A stretch of 64,000 bases of DNA from Asterias rubens (GCF_902459465.1 NC_047063.1:24163055-24227054); one strand, 5' to 3'. Shown: positions 23,010 to 36,300, numbered from the stretch's first letter. The notes: generated by a model from the letters alone, not told the origin. Translations and numbers: made by a program.

Positions 23010-24439
23010 GTAAGTGTAGATAGCCATTGAGAGTCCATTGATGGTATATTCCATCCGAAATTATGTTCGCAAGTGTGCCTATAATAACACTAATTATGCA
23101 TACATTTGTTTTGGAAAATGATACATTTCATTGAAGTAAGGCCTATGCATTCAAAGTATAACAATCTCACTCGATGACACTGTTTCATACAGCCGGATTG
23201 ATTGAGAGAATGAGATCATATTTTCGTAACAATTGTTTTGCATATCGTCTGTTTTATTCCGATATTGAAGCATGATATATTTACCAACGTTGTCATAGCA
23301 ATATTGGTGTATACATCGAACTTGAACCCATGAACTTGTAAACTGCAAATCGTGCGCACTAACGCGACTTGTTGACAAAATTTAAGGGAGCATCGCCCCA
23401 TTTTCGTATTATAATAGGGCTTAGACTTGACTCAAGTCACAATTCCGTGAGAGTCCTTTTATTTTCAGTCATCAAGAAACTTTTGCGCCGGCAAAGTTTT
23501 TCTTACGACCGACGCCATGCGAGGCTTCCAGCATCAGTCACTAAAATATTCCTATAGGCGATGAAATTTTTCGTAAAGATTCTTGTCATTTTGACTGCAA
23601 CCATTTGAAAATTTGTAAACCCATCAATTTTTTAAACATAAATTCTGTGGTTGTATTCATTTTTTTTTTAAGTCAACCTAATTTAGGTGTCTCAAAGTTT
23701 TAAATTGATTCCCGTGCTTGGGAAACGCTGTCAGAGACCAGTATTCTCAAATTATGAACGAAAAACATCCTTGTTGCGTCAATTTGTGTGCTTTGTGATG
23801 CATAATCAAGGGCTACAGCTGAAGTATTGAGTGAGAAATTACCTCTTTCTCAAAAATACGACTTCAGAGCAGTAAAGCGAAGACTGCATTAACAAATGAG
23901 TATTCGGTATCCAACATGCATGCTTTGTTAGTAATTTTGTATTTCGAACCATGAACGTTAAAAAGTGTATGGTGAAGTCTACATGTATATCTTGCGTCCA
24001 CAAACACTGTAACCCATGGTAACGGGGTTAGTAAATAGCCTTCTCGCGGTCATGGCAACTCCATTTTACACTGTAGTAGGCCTACGTGTCTTTCACACGT
24101 ACTGGTGTTGGAGAACAATAGGCAGTTCAAAATAAACTGCGCCAATAAAGTATCTAAACACTTACAAATGGTCAGATTTATCGGAACCTGAAATAGTATA
24201 CAAAAATTTAATTGTTCGTTTCTATTCACCGTTAATTTCTGCACATGTTGACACATCTTGTGTTGCGCTACGATGTTGTTTGGTGGATTTATGGACACTT
24301 GGTGAGAGATGGCAGTCACTTCAGTGCAAAACAAACAAATTCATATTTCATCATACCGTTTACGATGCCGGCCCTGGGCTCCTTTGTACATTTTGACTGA
24401 AACTCAATGCCATATAAAACAAATATAACTATACAGCCC

Positions 24440-24673
24440 TGGAACACCTTTTGGAAACCGTCAAAGACCAATTTTTCACTTGGTGAATCCCAACATATTT
24501 TTATGCATAAAAAATAAGAAATCTACGAACATTTTCAATCAATTGCAAGAAAACAATGACGGAATGACAATATTGTGTGCTTTCAGATGCTTAAAAGGGG
24601 CGTCGGGCCTAAATTTTTAAAAGAGAAATTACTTTTTTTTTTAAATAAAAACCGATGTCCAGTGCCTTTAAGT
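24440..24673. mobile_element. Family B TTAA MITE, degenerate copy
   Basis: Blocks CCGTCAAAGACCAATTTTTC, CACTTGGTGAATCCCAAC, TGTGTGCTTTCAGATGC and the end TGTCCAGTGCCTTTAA follow the family order, with the central hairpin lost. Confidence 0.7.
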
Positions 24674-26349
24674 ACATCAGCTTTGGATAGTGTAATGCAT
24701 TTTGAGACAAGTTTCATTTATTTTGTGGAAATGTTGCATGTATCCGTTGTAGGTCATTTGAGAGTTAGATTTGAATGTCTTGTACAATGACTTGCTTTAT
24801 AACAATGTACCGCTTACATGTTAATTCTTCAGTTTGGCCCTAGCTTTTGTATAGCAACCTGCAGATGAGCAGACCGCAGACCCGGGTACCATTGTGCCAT
24901 ACCATTCAGAATCGTGTATGACCGTTCACAAATTTTGTTCGTTTTTTTAGTGTGATGGCTAACTAATTTTTGCCGATGTTCACCTATATCAGTCTGCAAT
25001 CATGGTCGTTTGATTGTGTGTGCAAGTTGCGTATTTCGTTTTGGGAGGTTGCTGGTTTTTATTTTAAGCCAGATTGTTTGATTCATGGCAATAAGAAAGG
25101 TTACACTATTTTGTTTATTCATGAATTCACGTTCAAGTGTCTTACAAGGCGTCGTGCAGTGTGCCGGAACACTTCTTTTTGTTACTGTCCGTGTAATTAT
25201 CCGTTTGTGGTTTTTTCACAAATTTTCTCGGCTGGATAAAAATTCTGCACAATTACCATAAAAAGAGCACTAGAGAGATATTGCTGTTATTAAACATTGT
25301 TAGAAACGAGAAAGAGATTATAAACTCACCCAAAATCTGATACATTCTTTAGAACGTGTTTCTTTATCCACTCTAAAATTGAATTTTAAACCAGTCAGCT
25401 TCCGCTGTGGCCTGATATCTTTTAAGTTATAGTTTAACCAAGTTTTTGTTTTACGTCTCGTCATTGCCTTGCAATCATGGTGTAACATATTTTACAAATA
25501 TAACATGGTTTGCGGGTGGCTATAGTCGATATTAGCTCCCCGATGTATTGGAAGTTGACAGACTAGTTCCCGAGGCGAAGCCGAGCGAACTAGTTTAGCA
25601 CTACATGTATATTCTATATCTATGGAATTCTCACGTAGTATACGTGCGCGCTTGGTAATAGCAAAATTAAAAACTGACACGTGATTATGAAAAGACCAAT
25701 GAGAACTTGACCCTCGGTCATGAATATTTATGAGGTATAGTAATACCACACCATAAATGCATTGCGGCAAGATTCCATTAGGAATCTATGCAATAATATG
25801 AACTCAAACCAGATCTTTAAAAAGCAAAAGTCAACAACATTTTCTTGGCATCAGACTCATTATTTCTGCACTAATGGTTCGCCCATGAAGTAAGGAATTC
25901 CATCCGCCATGGTTCGCCCTGGGTTCATGATAATCTCACTGTTATATTGCAAATGTGCAGTTATTTTTATGCTATTGGGGATCCATGAAAAAAAACAATG
26001 AACCCAGAACGGCTCTTTAAAAAAATACATACCAACAAAATAAGCCTTGAGAAGAAGCTGCATATAGAGCACGTACCATTCGCGCACAATCCCTTACTAC
26101 CTTTTAAAAGAACGCGGGGGAAAAAACCGAAAGTATCAGTTCCCTATATACACACCGGTGTATAATTAAGGGCAAAGACCGAAAATATAATTCCTTTCCA
26201 CATAGTTGTGTACGTCACTTGTAACGGTAGGCTACGATCTTTGGCTTTACGTGCATTATATTGTCAATACGTAACTGCTATTGTGCTCCATGTAATGTTG
26301 TCCTTTCTATGGTTGCACCCAACAGATCAATACAGTAGCTTTATTGGGG

Positions 26350-27037
26350 GTACCGGTCAACTCGGTCCCAAGCCAACTCGGTCCCAAATCAACTCGGTCC
26401 CAAGACAGAAGCTTGCACGGGCGGGAGGGAGGGCGGGGAGGGACCGCAACCCAAGTTATTTGAACAATATTGTATTTGTTATTTATAGTTTTAGTTTGTT
26501 AGTTAGTACACTTCGGTTATTATTTATTATTCTTATAAGTTAACTTGAAAGTTTGTTTTTATAATTTAACCAAACATTAATTTCCTTTATTTTTTAATAT
26601 TTATGTCATTCGTAGGCCTACTGTTTTTATATTAAAATGTAAGTAAATGTTTGTATTAAATGTAAGTTATCAAAGAGGATTCAATTATTACTGTTTGTCA
26701 ATTAATGAATCGTTGAGAGCCATACAGAAAACAATACTCTGGTTGAAAGCAAAGAGACATTTGACGACATTTTTTAGTTGAAATTTATTGGCCAACACAA
26801 TCGGTAATTTTCAAAAGCGGATGTTGAATATGGAGCCATACAGAAACAACACTGGGTCGACATTGAAGGCATCGAATATTATACCCCGAAATCAGTGTAC
26901 ACTTATCCCGTTTCATGTACAAAGTCAAGGGACATTAGTTTTTGTTTTTCCAATTCAAAGAAAACATACAATTACTTCCCGTCAACCATACGGACCGAGT
27001 TGACTTGTGACCGAGTTGACGTGGGACCGAGTTGAAT
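26350..27037. mobile_element. Inverted-repeat element with CAACTCGGTCCCA subrepeats
   Basis: The left end has three units of CAACTCGGTCCCAA (about 26356-26402) and the right end three units of GGACCGAGTTGA (about 26994-27036), inverted. The AT-rich interior has no convincing gene. The design, short tandem repeats inverted at both ends, parallels the foldback elements at 6.1 and 12.9 kb but the sequence is unrelated. Confidence 0.65.
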
Positions 27038-27240
27038 CATAAGCTTTATGAGAAAGCTTGCCTGTACTATACTGTTGCTGATCATGCACCACAGAACTCT
27101 GTATGTATGACGTCTTATGCTAATCCTCACTGTGAGTGTTAAGTTCCCGAAACACAACGGACCTGCGTTCCTCTGAGACAATTTGTGGAAACTTAGAGTG
27201 AAAGTTCACCCCTGGAAGTTTGTTGATTATATCATTCATC

Positions 27241-27315
27241 ATGGCGATCATGAGAAGATGTTGCTGTTTCAACGACACAAGGAGTGGGACTTTAGCGTCA
27301 GCTATTTACACGCTG
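27241..27315 (+). CDS. LAPTM-like gene, candidate first exon 1b
   Basis: Twenty-five codons starting MAIMRRCCCFNDTRSGTLAS, ending AIYTL at donor GTAAGTGTAG in phase 0, compatible with the exon at 32388. The sequence TCATCATGGCGATCATG gives an A at -3 and G at +4. Confidence 0.8.
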
Positions 27316-30300
27316 GTAAGTGTAGTACACAATGTATTCCTATTTTGAGTGACGAAGTCGAACTGTGTGCCTTGTAATAAGAGTGCATGTAGATTATTGA
27401 AAATAGGCATAGGTCATTTAACGTAAAATCTCACGTGAGGAAAAATACTCCGTATTCTGCCCCCACTTCCCGTATGGTGCCACCGCTTTTTCACTCACTT
27501 TTACAAAAAAGTTATATGATCTCATTGAGGTAAAGTAGATTATTTCATATCGAATGAACAAGTGGTTGTTATTATTATTATTAAGTAGGATTTGAAACTT
27601 TGCATGGTGGAAAGAATACGATATAGAAAGGTTTGCGGTAACACCATGTGATGACTATCTCTAATGAGTTGGGGTGGTTCTGAAAAGAACCGTTGGTTTC
27701 AACTCGACGTTTCGATCAGTATGCTCTGATCGTCTTCTGCAGCATCAGAGTCCAGCTTTCTCCAGAAGACGATCAGAGCATACTGATCGAAACGTCAAGT
27801 TGAAACCAACGGTTCTTTTCAGAACCACCCAAACTCATTAGAGATAGTCATTACATGGTGTTACCGCAATTCTTTCTATATTATTATTATTATTTATTTG
27901 GCCAAGATTTCAACAAACAGTACAAGAAACAATGGATAACTTTCCCAATAGGGTGTCGTTAGGTTAGTTGTTATTGCCATTAATTTTCAGTGTCATGTAC
28001 GATCCCAAACACGCACGGTCTCTTTAAGCACAGTAAATTATGGCTTCTTAGTAGCCATTAATTACGTTGCCGTAGCAACACAAACAGCGTTCCTGTATAC
28101 ATAATGCTTCCTACAGAACAATTCTATCACCCTGCCCAGCATGACCACGAGCTTCATGGCCAGTCAATTCCACACTCTTTCGCTCTCTGCGAGTTTGTGC
28201 ATAATTCTATGGTGGCCCTGAAATGACATCGCAAATATCTTTGCAAATAAGGTGTTAAAGGATTCAGGTACTTTTTCAAAATGTCCACAGATTTACATTA
28301 AACTTGCAGGGTTTGGTGACAATGATGGTGGAAAGCTTCCCTTCGAATATTACTAGCTAAGGTTGTGTAGTTTCTGAGAAATGAGTAAAACAAGTCACAA
28401 AATCATTTTGGTCTCATGCGGCCAAAATGATCTTAGCATGTAAAATCCCATTAACCAGTTATGATATTATACCAAAACCATAGCATAACTGGTTAATACG
28501 TTTTTACATGCTAAAACTGAGACGAAAACTATTACTTTTACTCATTTCTCAAAAACACCAGCACCTCAGTAAGTAAAATTTCAAGGGAAGCTTTCTACTA
28601 TCATAATCTTCAAACTGTGTAAGTTTAATGTAAATCTGTGGAAATTGTGTTTTTTGTTACGAAAAAGTACACATCAAAAACCAACAACAAATAAAACAAA
28701 AACGAAACAAAGAAAAACAGACACAACAAAATTATTCCTTGAAAACTTGAGATAAGACAAGTTTTGAGAAGAGATTTGAATGTTGTGGTACAAAGACAAG
28801 ATCTAAGATTAATTGGTAGAGAGTTCCAGATGCGTGGCGCAGCTGAAGAAAAAGACCTGTCTCCCCATGACTGTTGAGACTTGGGTTCGATGAGAAGAAA
28901 CATGGAACTTGATCGAAGATTTCTTGATGGAGTGTAAACAGGCGTTCAGAAATATAGTGGGGGACTGGGAGCCTTGCCATTAATTTGTTGACAATGAGCA
29001 TCAGCAATCAAATTCGTGGGAAATTACTTCTTTCTCGAAACTACCTTAATTGCATCAGAGGAAGCTGTTTTTCACAGTGTATTATACTATCAACAGTTAC
29101 CCGTTACCAAGTAAGGTTTTATAGTTATTTGGAGGAATTACCAATGTGTCCACTGAAAAATTTGTGTTCTTTTAAGAACACAAATTTGTGCGACAGGGGG
29201 GTGTTATCGAATTACTAGTCTTTGAAAACCAAATGTGTTAAATGCCATTTAATCAACAAATCCATTTCAACCATGTCGTGCTTGCCTAGCCTACATAAGA
29301 CCTTCATTCAACCGTGGAGGATGATTCAACCATGGAAGTAGCCTAACGTTAAGTCTGTTGATCAGGACTATTAACCCCATGAGATACCCCTTGTTGTGAA
29401 GCGTTGGAGCCTTTCGTTCCCAAGCACAATTACGCTTGGTTATAGTTACGGGTTTAGTAAACAACAACACAGGCCAATGTGGCTATGGCAACCCTATTGA
29501 TTCGAGCTTGATTTGACTCTGCGTAGATTTTGCGGAAGTCAGTTGCGCACGCGCCTTTCGATCTTGTCCATCAAAATGTGTACAGCTATAGCATTAAAGG
29601 AACACGTTGCCTTGGATCGGTCGAGCTGGTCTTTTGTTATACAATAAAAGTAGAATAGTCTGATCCACACAAGAGAAGAGAAGAGACACGATCGGCCATG
29701 ACTACCATATTAATGGCCGACCGTGTTAGCCGACGAAGTGAAAGGAAAACCGTCCACTTTCAAGGAATTTTTGTGTGGATCGTTGTATTTTACTTACAAC
29801 ATCATTTTTCTACCCATATGCATTTTACAACAAACGGTTACAAACGCTTTTCAAAGACCGACTCGACCGATCCAAGGCAACGTGTTCCTTTCCGTGCCAA
29901 AATTGCCCTTCAGCGCAGAGGATAGTAAAGTCAAGCATAAAAATGGCTTGATCTATAGACAACATTGCAACATAAACGATTTTAAACAGCATCTGATGTG
30001 AGTCAAAAATTTGACCCCCATAGATGGCCGACCGCGTTAGTCGACGAGGTAAAAGGAAAACCACGCAATTTCGAGTGATACTTGTGTCGATCTTTAAATC
30101 CTACTTTTAAAATATCTTTCTAACTTTATCATTTCATAACAAACAAACGGCTTCAAACACTTTAAAAAGACCAACTCGTCCGATCCAAGGCAATGTGGTC
30201 CTTTAAGTGTTGTTTGAAGCGTTGCATGGCGTGGATAAAAAAAAATAAAAAAAATAAGAATAAATTGTAGCCTAAACTTGCCGGTACAACCATGTGTGGA

Positions 30301-33300
30301 AGTATTGGCTCTGAAAAGAGCCGGTTTGGTCTTGACGTTTCGAACAGGATACTCTGCACGTCTTTAGGAGAATTCTCTCAACATTCCCACAAAAGAGATA
30401 TTGTTGTATCCGCAAGTAAAAGCAGTGGACACTATTGGTAATTACTCAAAATAATTATCAGCATAAAACCTCACTTGGTAACGAATGGGGAGAGCTTGAT
30501 AGTATAAATCATTGTGAGAAACGGCTCCCTCTGAAGTGACGTAGTGTTTGAGAACGAAGTGATTTTCCACGAATTTGATTTCGAGACCTCAAGTTTAGAA
30601 TTTGAGTTCTCGAAATCAAGCATCTGAAATCACACAATTTTGTGCGATGCGGGTGTTTTTCCTTTCATAGTTATATCGCAACTCCGACGACCAATTGAGC
30701 TCAAATTTTCACAGGTTTGTTGTTTTATGCATTTGTTGAGATACACCATGTGAGAAGACTGGTCTTCGACAATCACCGTGTCTAGTGTCTTTAACCATTA
30801 TCACCATTAATGATATTACAACAATTCAAAACATCTCTCTGCCTCCTGAAAACAAATCAACTGACAATAGTTAGCCCTTGTTTTACTTTTTCAAATATTG
30901 GTAGTGTAGCTAGTCGTTAGATATTTGGGGTTTTTTTGTTGCTTTTACTCATCTGTAAAATGAAAGACAATATGTTGGTAAAGCACTCCTAATATTAATG
31001 ACAATGAAAACTTACGAAGTAGGCCTACTTCGGTTTTATTGTAAATATTTTTAGATTTTATCTCCGAAAACTTACTTTTGAGAAGCGTCATCTCTCCGAA
31101 AACGTTTCCCAATAGATTGTATTTCAATTATGAATTATTTTGCCTGTTATGCATTGATTTTTTACGATGTCTCAAAAACGCTACCACCACTTTAAATGAA
31201 AATGTCCACGGTTAGTTTATTGTATGTTATATCTATGACTAACACAATCGAACTACCCCCTCCCCCCCAAAAAAAAAAAAAAAAGAGAAAAAAAAGAGAG
31301 TACAAAATGTAGACCTTTATGGTTCCCTTGAAAACCCCATAAACGAGTAAACATGGACATATTCCAACTCGACGGAAAAGGGCCGGTGTGGCGGTTTCAA
31401 CTTTCCGCCGTGTTCAGTTTTCCGAATGACCAAATACGGTAACATTACCGGTTTGGAATGGTTTTGCCAATAAACAAAGATACAATTAGATTGGTTTGAC
31501 CAGTGAGTAGGCATACTCATGGACTGGTTTGACCAGTGAGCTCCCATGGACTAGTTTGACAAAATGAGTACCCCGTGGACTGGTTTGGTTTATAGTGAAT
31601 ACCCATGGACTGTTTTGACCAGTGGGTCCCTTAGACTGGTTTGACCAGTGAGCACCCATGGACTGGTTTGACCAGTGAGCTCCCATGGACTAGTTTGACC
31701 AATGAGTACCCATGGACTGGTTTGGTTTATAGTGAGTTCCTGTGGACTGGTTTGACCAATGAGTACCCCTGGACTGGTTTGGCCAGTGAGCTTCCATGGA
31801 CTAGTTTGACCAGTGAGCATCCATGGACAGGTTTGACCAGGAGTACCCCTGGACTGGTTTGACCAGTGAGTACCCTCATGGTCTGGTTTGACCGATGAGC
31901 ACCCCTGGACTGGTTTGGTCAGTGAGTACCCATGGACTGGTTTGACCAGTGAGCTTTCATGGACTAGTTTGACCAGTGAGCTCACCCATGGACTGTTGAC
32001 CAGTGAGCATCCATGGACTGGTTTGGTTTATAGTGAGTACCCATGGACTGGGTTGACCAGAGATCACCCGGGGACTGGTTTGACCAGTGAGTACCCATTT
32101 ACTGGTTTGGCCAATGAGTACCCATGCTGGTTTGGTCAGTGAGTACCCATGGACTGGTTTGACCAACGAGTATCCATGCTGGTTTGATCAGTGAGTACCC
32201 ATGGACTGGTTTGACCAGTGAGTACCCACATGGCCTTGTGTGACCAGTGAGTACCTATGGGCTGGTTTGACCGAGCACCTATGGACTGGTTTGACCAGTG
32301 AGTAGGCTTCTCATGGTTTGACCAAACATATATATGTAGTAATAATAACCTTATGGAAACTGTTGTTTCGCATATCTTTTCTTGCAGATATACACCATCA
32401 TTTTTCTGGCTTTAGCAGGATGGGGGTTCACCGTGTGGAATTGGCCATGGACACGTAAGTTCAACGCACTTCTGGCTTACACCAATATGGTCACAAGAAA
32501 CATCAAACAATTACACATGACAAATAAGCATTTATAACCAGGAAAGAATTTTAACTGATTTAAATTACTTCAATATTCATGACGAAAATCCCGACTTGTG
32601 AGCGAATACTTTACACTGCCCAAGGGGGAATATCCACAGAGTGTAATGTAGACCTAACACAGAACTGTATGGTTTCCTGTATACATGCAACTTTTGCACA
32701 CAGAGTCTTTGGTATTTTTTTGTTTTTGACTAAATTGTGGAGACCCTTGTTTTTCATTAATAATAATAATAATATGAAACATTTATATAGCGCTCTACGG
32801 AGAACAGAGCGCTTTACATGAGACTATGACAACAAAAGAAAAGAGAAACAAACAAACTAGGATGGGTGGGGAAAAAGAAGTGTAAAGTTTCCTCCATCTC
32901 CGGGTATCGAATTCTTTTTCCCAAACGACATTGCAATATTTTTTCCCCTTTCCGTCAAAAATTTGCTCTTTCCGTCAAGATTACGCCACAATGAAATTGG
33001 CCTGTTCTTGTACCAAATCATTGCAATGTCGTTTGAAGGAAAACAATTGCTTCCGGGTATGCCTAAGGGACACATTTAATTTGTAAGACGGCCAGTCTAT
33101 TGCTGCCCGATGAAAGGGTTTAATTAATATTCATATTATTTGTCTTTCCTTAGCCGCTACTGTAGGATTTAAATACTCATATGAATATTCATATATTTGT
33201 ATTTCCTTAGCCGCTACTGTAGGGTTTAAATATTCAGATGAGTATTTATTTGTCTTTCCTCAGCTGCTACTGTATGGTTAAATTAATATTCATTTGTCTT

Positions 33301-36300
33301 GCCTCAGCCGCTACTGATAATGAATATTCATATATTTGTCTTGCCTCAGCCGATACTGTAGGGTTTACCTAATCAGCCGCTACTATTAGGGTTTAATGAA
33401 TATTCATGTGTCTTTCCTCAACTTCTATACCGTAGGGTGCGATGAATGTTCATATTTGTCTTTCCTCAGCTGCTATAATGGGTGCGTTCGTTTAGCTTCC
33501 CTGGGTCGACCCCGGTGTGTTCTTTTTCCAGGACGAACGTGTGCAGATAATTACACACGTTCGTCCTGGGAATAAAAAACGCCACACACAGGGGGCGCCC
33601 GCGGGAAGCTAAACGAACGCACCCATTATGGAGTTTAATGAATATTCATATGTGTCTTTCCTACTCTTATACCGTAGGGTGTGATGAATATTCATATTTG
33701 TCTTTCCTCAGCTGCTACTATAGGGTTTAATGAATATTCATGTTTGTCTTTCCTCAGCTGCTACTGTGATAACAATGTTCTACATTCAGTTTGTGGCTTA
33801 TGGACTGGTATTTGTCACGTCAATCCTTGCAATCGTCGGCGCAGCAAAGGTAAAACAAAGGAAAACTTGTTGAAGTTGTGTAATGCACAACTTTATCTTG
33901 GGGTGATATTTATTTCTTCATTTGTTTGTGCATTTATTTTGTTCATTTGTTACTTGTGCGGACTGACGCCAGTAGACCTTTGCACATGACGCCATTTTGA
34001 ATAAGGTGCCCGGCCTCAGCTACAGGTCAAAAGATGGCCTACTATTGCCAAAAGTATTGCATTGTTTCGATTCAGACGAAAATATCAGGGAGTCAAATCT
34101 GTCCAAGATGGAGCATGCGAGCGCAGAGCGTGAAACTTTTACAGCACTATGGTTTGAGGCCGCTTAAGTGCCCCGGATTAATTTCCCTTTTTAGATGTTC
34201 TGTGGTGCAAGCAAAAGTCGATTAGAAGCATAGTTGGTAAGGTGGAAAGATACCACCACCCTAATTAATGTTTCCGAATCAACTTCCTCTTCATCATGTC
34301 AAAATGTGTACATGTAGTGTTTTCTGGATTCTCGAAGAACGTCGCGGCGAAGTGTTTGCTACACAGCGCTGGAAACAACTTGCAAACTGACAACATCTTT
34401 AGTTGTTTTGCTGCATCCAGCAGCAATACACCTGGTTGACATTGCCGGGAAAGGCAAGAAAAAACCTTTTTCGAAACGAACAAACTCACGACTAGGACTT
34501 TAATGTACTTGCACGTGTGTTCGATGTTCGATCGAGGCAAATCTGCCTCGATTGACGTCACAAAAGGGGTAGGCGGAGTCGCCCCTAACCAACTTTACTA
34601 TTTTTTTTTTACGTATGAATCGTTAAAAACAATTACTCCAAAAAATATTTTATTGTTCAGAAACATATACTCTAATGTTTGAAGAAAAAACTCTATTTCC
34701 AGGTGACTTTAATAGTTTTAAGTCTGGGCTACAGTCGAGACTCCTATGTGTTCGGAGGGCTTTCTGCAAGTAGGATGAGTAGTGTCACGATTGCTGGTTT
34801 TAATTCCTTGTTTGCTTATTCAATAACTTTATTCACCAGGACTTTATGATGAAGGCCTGTCATCACTTCCTTTTTAAAATGCTTCTGGGTTCTGGGTTGA
34901 TATTATTGTACTGGATGGCGTTTATAATTGATTATTGTTGATTGATTTATTATTTGATCGGTTAATTGATTGGTTCGATTGGTGCAATTATCGATTATTT
35001 AATTGGATGGTTGGTTGGTTGGTTGGTTAAGTGATTTCCTTACTTTTTTTAATTACATGTATTATTACTGTAGGCCTGTTTTCACTTACTTTTTAAATGC
35101 TTTTTGATTATCTCCTGTGTACTGGTTGGTCCAGATTATTGGATTTTATTGTATTATTTATTTTGTTGATCCTGTATTTTAAATTCATGCACTTTTAAGT
35201 ATTGGTTAATGTGAATTTTATTGTAAAGCGCTTAGGTGTTGTCTTTTGAATGGTTATGGCGCTATATATGTAAATGCTTTTATTATTATTGTTGTTAACA
35301 TTGTTATTATTGTCATTATTACTATAACTAACTCTTTTGTATTAATTGTATTGTCACAGGACGTTGCAGGCTTGATTTTGCCTTACTGTATATGTCTTGC
35401 GTTGATGATGATTATTGAAGGAGCATGTTACATCTGCTGGCTAGTTATTTTGGTGAGTGTAATATTCCGAGCCTATGGATCGTGCACAAGGGCGTCATCA
35501 GTTAGCATAATAGGGAGGTTAAGCGACACGTTCCGTGAGAACGCGAACGTCAGAAAACTGTGTCGTTACATCTCCCGTTTTTAGCATACGTGAGGTTACC
35601 ATTTCTCACGTCAGGTATGTACGTGCGTGCAGACGTCATACGTGAGCATGCAGTAAGCCCAAAGTGGTGACGTCACCCAAAAACACCACAATTGTTTGAC
35701 GTTCACGTTCGCGTTTTTGCATGGAGTTAACTAGCGTTGTCATTTGAACCCCCTTGCACCACCTCCTACGTTAACCCCCTTGCACCTTCCACTATACTAC
35801 GCACACCAATTAACTGTTGTGTACTTTTGGTTTTGTTGCAGGGCTTTGCCGCTATCGTTCTCATCTTACCGTTTTTGTGCTTTTTGGGCTTTCTTGGTCT
35901 AAACGTAAGTAATTTTCGGGATCATATGTGTGTATTGTTTTGGCCTTTTGGGGGTTATTTTATTATAAAATTGCATAAAATACTAATACAATTACGTGGA
36001 CTACTGAATGCATGTTTATTATAATTATTTCATGGCTTTCTTGGTCTAGACGTTAGTAATTTTCGGTATCATAATACTGTTTTGGCCTTTTGGCGGGGTT
36101 ATTTTATCATACAATTTCATAAAACACTAATACAATTACGTGGACTACTGAATGCATATTTATTACAATTATTTCATGGCTTTAATATTACGAGTCAGTT
36201 CAATTGTTTTTGAATTAATTATTGTTGGTACACCTACCTTTGTTCGCCTGTATACACAATGTAGTCCCTTGCATTTGCATTAAAAGGGTCTTAATGGTGT

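Larger units (their letters stand above)
23010..27240. other. Region between the two candidate first exons
   Basis: It holds degenerate family B MITEs at about 23730-23880 and 24440-24673 and the inverted-repeat element at 26350-27037. No exon-like sequence continuing exon 1a was found. Open frames of 60-110 codons lack family signatures. Confidence 0.5.

Noticed and set aside
24970-25239. 89-codon frame in the region between the two first exons
   Set aside because: No splice signals or family match; probably chance in AT-rich sequence.
26340-26420. Motif CAACTCGGTCCCA considered as a regulatory cluster
   Set aside because: An inverted partner at 26994-27036 shows that it is the end of a mobile element.
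31317-32166. Overlapping open frames with 9-residue repeats on both strands
   Set aside because: They are products of the 27-bp minisatellite; both strands stay open and no start, stop or splice context supports a protein.
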